Assembly (NCBI GenBank): GCA_903848465.1
Contig: CAINGK010000150.1
Location: 1 to 64,000, forward strand
DNA length: 64,000 bases
Direction of reading: 5' to 3'
Source: an uncultured Verrucomicrobiota bacterium
GTDB lineage: Bacteria > Verrucomicrobiota > Verrucomicrobiia > Verrucomicrobiales > Verrucomicrobiaceae
Of the stretch, positions 58,168-64,000 are shown in pieces. Position 1 is the stretch's first letter. Every line of letters starts with the position of its first letter. Position numbers and translations under genes: made by a program. The notes under the pieces were generated by a model. That model ran no database searches. It saw only the letters and a program-made list of their open reading frames with translations, and was not told the origin of the DNA.

Positions 58168-58914
58168 ATGAAACTTCACCTCAGCTTGTTCTGTCTGTGT
58201 TTATTCGCAGTCTTTGCGAGAGCCGATGAGTTCACATCGAGCGGTGTCAAAATTTTCTACACCGTGCAGGGTAGCGGCACGCCGGTGGTGTTGATTCATG
58301 GCCTGCACTCCAGCGGTTCGATGAACTGGACCATGCCAGGCATCACCGCTGCATTGGCGCAGAACCACCGCGTCATTGTGATGGACTGCCGTGGCCACGG
58401 GAAGTCGGACAAGCCGGAAACCGATGCAGCCTACGGAGTTGCGATGGCAGAGGATGTCGTCGCGCTGCTTACTCACCTCGATACTCGGAAAGCCCACATC
58501 GTCGGTTACTCGATGGGCGGCATGATCGCGCTGAAGACAGCGGTGCTGCATCCCGATCGCGTGCAGGACCTGCTGCTGTGCGGCATGGGCTGGTTGCAGG
58601 ATGGCAGCATGTTGCAGGGCTTCTGGGAGCATACTTCACCGCGTGAACGCTTGTTCGGCAGCAGTACCTCCGCCTGCATGAAAGGCATGGCACGTCTCGC
58701 CGTCACGGAGGCGGAAGTAAAAGCCCTCAAAATGCCCGCCGCCATCATCGTGGGTGACCGTGATCCGGTGGAGAAGCTTTATGTCTTCCCTCTGACACAA
58801 ATCCGCCCTGACTGGCCGGTGACGAAGATTGCAGGTGCCGGACACATCACCTGCGTCATGAAGCCCGATTTCCGCGATGCGGTGGTGGCGACGATTGCAA
58901 AATTTGAGAAGTAA
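58168..58914 (+). CDS. Secreted alpha/beta hydrolase 1
   Basis: A 248-residue exported hydrolase (signal MKLHLSLFCLCLFAVFARA). The oxyanion segment is VLIHGLHSSG, the nucleophile Ser115 is in VGYSMGGM, and the Asp and His are at 199 (VGDRDPV) and 226 (GAGHIT). It is a typical small esterase or lactonase. In the operon it could open a sugar lactone or remove an acyl group. Confidence 0.9.
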   Translation: MKLHLSLFCLCLFAVFARADEFTSSGVKIFYTVQGSGTPVVLIHGLHSSGSMNWTMPGITAALAQNHRVIVMDCRGHGKSDKPETDAAYGVAMAEDVVALLTHLDTRKAHIVGYSMGGMIALKTAVLHPDRVQDLLLCGMGWLQDGSMLQGFWEHTSPRERLFGSSTSACMKGMARLAVTEAEVKALKMPAAIIVGDRDPVEKLYVFPLTQIRPDWPVTKIAGAGHITCVMKPDFRDAVVATIAKFEK

Positions 58915-58934
58915 AACACTACACTGACCCAACC

Positions 58935-59876
58935 ATGAAAAGCCTCCTGCTCCATTTAAGCCCCTTCTTTCTACTAATCACTGCTGCGCTGCATGCCCAG
59001 GAGCCAGAGCGCATCCGCGATGTCATCTACACCAAGCATGATGGCGTTGCATTGACCATGGATGTGTTCAAGCCGGCGAAGCCGAACGGCGCGGGCATCA
59101 TCAAGATCGTAAGCGGCGGTTGGAAATCGAATCACAATGGCATCAGCGATGGCGGCTGGCCGAAGGCGGGTTACACCACGTTTGTGGTCGTGCATGGCAC
59201 GCAGCCGAGGTTTCAGGTGGAGGAGATCGTGGCAGACCTGAATCGTGCAGTGCGCTTTGTGCGCGCCCATGCGGCAGACTACGGCGTGGACCCGCAAAAA
59301 CTCGGTGTCACGGGCAGCAGCGCAGGTGGACACCTGAGCCTGATGCTGGCAACGCGCGGCGGTCCGGGCGATGCGAAGGCGCCTGACCCGATCGACCGTG
59401 AAAGCAGCGCCGTGAATGCCGTGGCGTGCTTTTACCCACCGACGGATTACCTGAACTGGTTCGAGCCGGGTGACAATGCGGTGGGCATCGGCAAGCTCGC
59501 AGCGTATGCGGCGGCGTTTGGTCCGAAGGCAGCGACGGAAGAAGGTCGTGCAGCATTGGGCCGTGAGCTGTCGCCGATTTACTGGGTTCACAAAGGACAG
59601 CCGCCCATCTTCATTGTGCATGGCGATGCCGACCCTCAAGTTTCGATCACGCAATCGCAGCGCTTTCTCAAGCTCTGCCATCAAGAAGGAGTCGTGTGCG
59701 AACTGGTCATCCGCGAAGGCGCGGGCCACGGCGGCTGGCAGGAAATGCCGCAGGACACGGAACGCATGGTCGAGTGGTTCAATCTGCAACTCCTCGGCAA
59801 GCAGCCTGCAAAGGCGTTCACACTGGATGTATCCTCGCTTCCCAGCACACCGGTGCAGAAGGTGAAGAAGCCCTGA
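58935..59876 (+). CDS. Secreted alpha/beta hydrolase 2 (esterase-like)
   Basis: A 313-residue exported hydrolase (signal ending HAQ). The nucleophile Ser129 is in VTGSSAGGH, the Asp is in FIVHGDADPQV and the His is in GAGHGG. Where most relatives have HGGG the sequence is IVSGGWKS, a variant oxyanion loop that it shares with a group of verrucomicrobial and planctomycete esterases. It is distinct from the esterase at 28577-29554. Confidence 0.88.
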   Translation: MKSLLLHLSPFFLLITAALHAQEPERIRDVIYTKHDGVALTMDVFKPAKPNGAGIIKIVSGGWKSNHNGISDGGWPKAGYTTFVVVHGTQPRFQVEEIVADLNRAVRFVRAHAADYGVDPQKLGVTGSSAGGHLSLMLATRGGPGDAKAPDPIDRESSAVNAVACFYPPTDYLNWFEPGDNAVGIGKLAAYAAAFGPKAATEEGRAALGRELSPIYWVHKGQPPIFIVHGDADPQVSITQSQRFLKLCHQEGVVCELVIREGAGHGGWQEMPQDTERMVEWFNLQLLGKQPAKAFTLDVSSLPSTPVQKVKKP

Positions 59877-59902
59877 GTTAAAGCTTTCTCACTCTCTTTA
59901 TC

Positions 59903-61515
59903 ATGAAGGCTTTCCTCTGCCTCCTCCTTCTCACCACAGTTGTTTGGGCCGATGATTCGGCGACACTTGCCGCCCTGTTTGCCAAAGGCGGCGTGGTGAC
60001 GATTCCGGCTGGAGATTATCATCTCGATGGCAACAAACCAGTGCCGCTGGCCTCAAACATGACCATCTTCGCTCATGGTGCCAGATTCCTTCTGCCCAAA
60101 GCACTGCCTGACAAGGCGCGGGTGGTGCTATTTGCGGGTCAGGACATCTTACACTTCACGTGGCATGGCGGTGAGTTTGTCGGCCATGTGTTTGATCCGG
60201 CCCAAAAGGAAAATTCATGGGAACCCAATGCGAACACCAAGGGCATCGAGATCACCACGACGAAAGCAGGCGGCACACATGACATCCTGTTTCGGGAAGT
60301 GACGTCCACAGGCATGGCCGGAGCCGTGATCGGGGTCCATGGTCTGGTCGGAAAGAGCATCGAAAGCGAAGTGACGGCCTATGCAGAACGCGTGGCGGTG
60401 GAAAGCTGCACGCTGCTACGCAGCGGCAAGTTCATGTGGGACTACGGCTACCTCTGGCAGATCATGACCTTTCCGGAGTCTTATGAGCCATGGGAAGTCG
60501 AGCGGGCCATGAAATATTTCCGCACCGATTTATGCGTGATGTGACGTTCAGCGGCGATCTCGTGAAGTTCGAAAACACCAACCGACCGCTCGTCATCAGC
60601 CAAACCGACGAGCCAAGCGAAGCGCTCTCCTTCATGGGTGCGGATTTGCCCAAAAACCTTGTCCGCAGCCAGCAGTACTTCGTCGTCGATTCCACACCGA
60701 AATACATCAAGATCTCTGACAAGCCAAAAGGCACCCCGATCCGCTTCGAAGGTGATGGCAGCGGCAGCTTGGCCTTCAACCTCAGCGCCAACTACCTCTC
60801 CGCCTATGCCCCGACAGGCAGCGGTCCCGGCAAAGGCTCTTTCGACATTGTGGGTGCTAAGGACGTCCGCGTCACCGGCTGCCAGCTCAGCGCAATGGGT
60901 GACACGATGCACATTCAGCGCAGCCGAAACATTATTTTCGCGAACAACCACATCCTCGGCAGTCGCATGGGGGCGTTCTTTCTAGCCGAGTACTGCCAGA
61001 ATGCCACGATCACCGGCAACCTCGTCGATGGCACAAATGGTTCTCGCGTAATCAGTGTGGAGAAGAGCTGCACAGACGTAACGATGACGGGCAACACCTT
61101 TCGCAACGGCGGGCGCGGCGCGTGGATCAATCAGCCGGTCAATTTCATCATGACTGGCAATGTCTTCGTGAACAATACGACAAAAAACGAGCCCGACATC
61201 CGGCATGGTCGCATCGCCTACCGCACCGCAAAGCCTGGTGAATTTCCGGAGCTCTACTTCACGATCTATGACCCTGCTGCGACCTACGGTCCCATCATCG
61301 TACGCGACAACATCTTCATCCTTGGCGACTCCGCCCCCGGCGAGGCCGTCACCTTCGCCCCCAACGGTCACGACCTGCAATTCACCGGCAACACCTTCCA
61401 GAACAAGGCTGCGATCATCGTCGTGGACCCAAGCTGCAAGAATGCATTGATCGAAAGCAACATGGGAGCAACGACCCTCCGCAAGCCGGTGGACTTCAAT
61501 CACGGACGGCGGTGA
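59903..61515 (+). pseudogene. Right-handed beta-helix protein, apparent frameshift
   Basis: Two reading frames together code for one exported beta-helix protein of about 537 residues. The first frame (59903-60544, signal MKAFLCLLLLTTVVWA) carries a typical start with ALFAKGGVVTIPAGDYHLDG. It stops soon after WEVERAMKYFRTD, and the second frame continues MRDVTFSGDLVKFEN near 60532. The second frame has repeated strands such as TGNTFRNGGRGAW and TGNVFVNNT. Joining them needs one base to be added near 60525-60535. It may be a true mutation or a sequencing error. Intact relatives degrade or bind polysaccharides. Confidence 0.8.
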
Positions 61516-61578
61516 ATGCCCACTCGGCATGCGAAACCGCTCGAAAGACCCAGATTGTCTGTGCTATATGACAGGACC

Positions 61579-62256
61579 ATGGCTCTTACTCGCATTTACC
61601 TGATCCGTCACGGTGCCACCATTCTGACTGCCGAAGACCGTTTTGCCGGTGCCACCAATGTGCCGCTATCAGATGAAGGCCGCACTCAGGCAGGACACCT
61701 TGCACAGCGCTTGAAAGGACTGCCAGTTGCGGCGGTGTACGCCTCGCCTCTCGACCGCACGATGGAAACCGCACGCATTCTCGCTGCCCCCCATTCACTG
61801 GAGGTCAACCCACGTGACGGGCTGCGAGAGATCTCGCATGGCCATTGGGAGCAACTGACGCGTGCCGAGGTGGATCAGCAGTTTCCCGCCGAAGCAGCCG
61901 CCTGGGATGAAGACCCCTTCACCTTTGCCCCCCCCGGCGGCGAAAGCGGCCTCGAGGTGACCGCCCGGGCCCTGCCGGCATTTCTGGATATTGTCAGGCA
62001 TCATGAAGGCGAGTCGGTGATCGTCGTTTCACACAAGGCGACAAATCGCCTGCTGCTCAGTTCCTTGCTCGGATTCGATCCGCGGCGATACCGAGACAAT
62101 CTGGATCAAAATCCGGCGGCCCTGAATGTCGTGGACTTCCAAAACTCGGTGCGCGCTCGTTTGATGCTGTTCAACGACACCTCTCATTACTCCGAAGATA
62201 CACTGATCAAGCCTGACACGCCAAAGGCATGCCTGTCGAGTTGGTGGGCGAAATAA
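61579..62256 (+). CDS. Histidine phosphatase family protein
   Basis: A 225-residue phosphoglycerate-mutase-like phosphatase. The catalytic His11 is in LIRHGAT, a second His152 is in VVSHKAT, and LREISHGHWE gives the acid region. It could act on sugar phosphates; the family also includes alpha-ribazole phosphatase. It follows the beta-helix gene after 63 bases, and a link to operon B is possible but not shown. Confidence 0.9.
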   Translation: MALTRIYLIRHGATILTAEDRFAGATNVPLSDEGRTQAGHLAQRLKGLPVAAVYASPLDRTMETARILAAPHSLEVNPRDGLREISHGHWEQLTRAEVDQQFPAEAAAWDEDPFTFAPPGGESGLEVTARALPAFLDIVRHHEGESVIVVSHKATNRLLLSSLLGFDPRRYRDNLDQNPAALNVVDFQNSVRARLMLFNDTSHYSEDTLIKPDTPKACLSSWWAK

Positions 62257-62316
62257 GCCCCGCCCAATCGCGAACGACATTGCGAACTGGCGCGGCATCC
62301 CGACAGTTCTGTTTCC

Positions 62317-62760
62317 ATGAACGACGACCTTCTGCGAGACACCGAACGTTTCCTCCATGAGCAGATCCCGCTCACGCAAACAATGGGCGTAAAGCTGGAA
62401 AGCTACGATGGAGAACAGCTCGTCGTCACGGCTCCGCTGGAGCCAAATCACAACCACCTCGGCACCGCATTCGGGGGAAGCCTCAGTGCACTGACAACAT
62501 TGACTGGCTACGCGATGCTCTGGCTGCAACTGGGCGACCGCAATGCGCACATCGTCATCCGCGAAAGCAACATTCGGTACAAGCGCCCGGTGCGTGGCAT
62601 GCTCCGCGCCGTGTGCCTGCGGCCAGATGAGGCTTCACTGGCAGCTTTCAAGGCGACCTTCCAGAGCACCGGCAAAGCGCACATTAAGCTCCAAGTCGAG
62701 ATCATTCACGCAGAGCAAATCTGCGTGGTGTTTGAAGGCGATTTCGTTGCCATACGTTAG
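62317..62760 (+). CDS. YiiD C-terminal domain-type thioesterase
   Basis: A 147-residue hotdog-fold protein like the C-terminal domain of YiiD. It has LTQTMGVKLESYDGEQLVV, then LEPNHNHLGTAFGGSLSALTTLTGYAM with the active-site Asn-His-Gly region, and ESNIRYKRPVRG. The family probably cleaves acyl thioesters. It is convergent with the OmpA-family gene. Confidence 0.85.
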   Translation: MNDDLLRDTERFLHEQIPLTQTMGVKLESYDGEQLVVTAPLEPNHNHLGTAFGGSLSALTTLTGYAMLWLQLGDRNAHIVIRESNIRYKRPVRGMLRAVCLRPDEASLAAFKATFQSTGKAHIKLQVEIIHAEQICVVFEGDFVAIR

Positions 62761-62794
62761 CAACAGAGAAAGGGTCCGCGCTTGCTCAGTTGTC

Positions 62795-63835
62795 TTACTT
62801 GGCCTTGGCCGCCCCCATGTCCACGAGTTCGACTCGGCGATTCTTTGCACGGCCTTCCTCAGTGGCATTAGTCGCCACGGGAGAAGCGAACGAAATCCCC
62901 ACCGGAAACAGTCGTTCTTTGGAAATGCCTTTTTCCGTCAGGTTGGATACCACGGAGTCCGCACGCCGCTGCGACAGGCTGCGATTGTACTCAAAGCTGC
63001 CTTCTGTATCCGTATGACCAACGACCAGCACACGCAGGTCCGCCTTGTCCTGCAGCAGTTTGGCAATCTCGGCCAGGGTGGCTTCCGAATCTGGGCGGAT
63101 CGTGGCTTTGTCCGTATCAAACTGGATGCCGTAGAGGGCCACCTTGCCGTTAAGGGCGATCTGGCTGGCCATTTCCTCCGCCTTCACCAGCACCATCTTC
63201 TGCTCCATCGGCTTCATCTCGCAGATGTCCACGCGCACAATGGTGCTCTTTTCGGGAACCTTCAGCGAGGCTGCGGTCCATGAGGCTTCAAATGACCAGA
63301 CGGAACAAAACACATCTCCTTCTGGACGTGCAAGTCGGGTGGCAAGGTAATGTGACTTGGTCTTGTCCAGCCCCTGCATCGCCATGATCTGCGGATGATC
63401 CCGGTTCGTGTTCTCCGGCGTCATGCCATAGACTTCCATCGCAAGGTTGTCGCCCTTGTTCTTCTCGACCTCTTCACCCGAGGCACGGAAAAGAATTTCA
63501 AAGCCTTTTTCCTTCAGTTCATTCTCATACTGGCGCACGCCTTCCAGGGTTCCGATGCCTGCAGGCAAATTGTAAAACAGCGTGGTCTTGCGCCCTTCAA
63601 CCTCCACTTTTTTGAAGGGCTTCATCTTTCCTTCGTTGTAATCAAACACGATGCACTCCAGCGCCATCTTCAGAGCGTCGTAGTTCTTCTGTTCATACCA
63701 TACCAGCGTCGACCCTTCGTACCGCTTGAGCAGCGGATGGTCTTTGCCGCCCTTCACATCCGCAGCCGATGTAACTCCCGGGTAAAAGCCGAAGACAACC
63801 ACGGCGATGATCCAAGCAGACTTTAGAATACTCAT
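62795..63835 (-). CDS. OmpA family outer-membrane protein
   Basis: A 346-residue exported protein (signal MSILKSAWIIAVVVFGFYPGVTSAA). The N-terminal domain (30-230) is of unknown type; similar N-terminal parts occur in other OmpA-like proteins of the DUF4892 kind. The C-terminal domain (235-340) is a clear OmpA-like peptidoglycan-binding domain, with FDTDKATIRPDS, VGHTDTEGSFEYNRSLSQRRA and AKNRRVEL. It likely anchors the outer membrane to the cell wall. Confidence 0.9.
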   Translation of the reverse strand: MSILKSAWIIAVVVFGFYPGVTSAADVKGGKDHPLLKRYEGSTLVWYEQKNYDALKMALECIVFDYNEGKMKPFKKVEVEGRKTTLFYNLPAGIGTLEGVRQYENELKEKGFEILFRASGEEVEKNKGDNLAMEVYGMTPENTNRDHPQIMAMQGLDKTKSHYLATRLARPEGDVFCSVWSFEASWTAASLKVPEKSTIVRVDICEMKPMEQKMVLVKAEEMASQIALNGKVALYGIQFDTDKATIRPDSEATLAEIAKLLQDKADLRVLVVGHTDTEGSFEYNRSLSQRRADSVVSNLTEKGISKERLFPVGISFASPVATNATEEGRAKNRRVELVDMGAAKAK

Positions 63836-63913
63836 ATACGGCAGAATGAACTCACCGCGTCGTCACGCAAGCAAACTCCTTGGACAGAATACCGAAATTT
63901 TGGAGGCGCTGAG

Positions 63914-64000
63914 CTAGATTCGCGTCTCTTCCTGGAACAGCACCTCCGCCATCCGAACTTGCAAGAAGTCCGCGCGCCAGCCGTTGAAACGCTCCCATGA
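63914..64000 (-). CDS. 3' end of an unidentified gene
   Basis: The last 28 codons and the stop of a gene that continues to the right of the window. The visible C-terminus reads SWERFNGWRADFLQVRMAEV and continues LFQEETRI, a protein-like composition. Too little is present to name a family. It is upstream of, and on the same strand as, the OmpA-family gene, with 78 bases between. Confidence 0.5.
   Translation of the reverse strand, partial: SWERFNGWRADFLQVRMAEVLFQEETRI

Noticed and set aside
1-64000. tRNA, rRNA or riboswitch genes
   Set aside because: No tRNA-like TPsiC and anticodon arrangement or rRNA segment was found by eye in the intergenic gaps; a covariance search was not possible.

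Overview
The window is GC-rich, gene-dense bacterial DNA. Several features point to the Verrucomicrobia, probably a free-living Prosthecobacter- or Verrucomicrobium-like member. They are five secreted Cys-type sulfatases, many small signal-peptide enzymes of the DUF1080, SGNH and PQQ-propeller kinds, a GxxExxY protein, REP-associated tyrosine-transposase-like proteins and dispersed hairpin repeats. The assignment is by family content, not by a marker gene. No rRNA, tRNA, CRISPR array or prophage was seen.

Layout, left part (1-24.4 kb): a transposase-like gene cut by the window edge; a DUF1003 membrane protein divergent from the RNA helicase hrpA; a secreted amidohydrolase; sbcDC (nuclease for DNA hairpins and ends); a lipoprotein overlapping a roughly 2065-residue TPR protein; an SGNH esterase; trmB; a degenerate zinc-ribbon protein; a LysM protein divergent from an N-acetylmuramoyl-L-alanine amidase; and a second, complete transposase-like gene. 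The two transposase-like genes are close relatives in inverted orientation, about 22.6 kb apart.

Middle part (24.5-32.4 kb): a PQQ-propeller protein, a hotdog-fold thioesterase-like protein and a PfpI-family protein. They are followed by a tight run of seven genes (SnoaL-like, GNAT, esterase, PaiB-like, OsmC, GNAT, and a CxxCH alpha-toroid protein) joined by overlaps or gaps of a few bases.

Right part (32.4-61.5 kb) is the most interesting. An AraC-type regulator with a PAS-like domain is divergent from operon A. Operon A has a hexulose-phosphate-synthase-like aldolase, a zinc alcohol dehydrogenase, a secreted TIM-barrel-like protein and a concanavalin-like protein, and ends at a strong terminator. 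Operon B follows: about 20 same-strand genes over 24 kb with no gap above 63 bases. It encodes a Tat-exported flavin oxidoreductase, an SDR, two xylose-isomerase-like TIM barrels, two modular SGNH-type proteins, a serine hydrolase, five sulfatases, a GH76-like glycosidase, a GmhA-like sugar-phosphate isomerase, two PfkB kinases, two alpha/beta hydrolases and a frameshifted beta-helix protein. A 25-base element (21 of 25 identical) lies just upstream of both operons, so they are probably one regulon. The likely job is desulfation, deacylation and cutting of a sulfated glycan outside the cytoplasm, then oxidation, isomerisation and phosphorylation of the sugars inside. The substrate cannot be read from the sequence.

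Operon A is interrupted by a small cassette: a GxxExxY (PD-(D/E)xK-like) gene bounded by 30-base inverted repeats (28 of 30 identical), with a third repeat copy just outside. The last part (61.6-64 kb) has a histidine phosphatase, a YiiD-C-like thioesterase, an OmpA-family protein and the 3' end of an unidentified gene.
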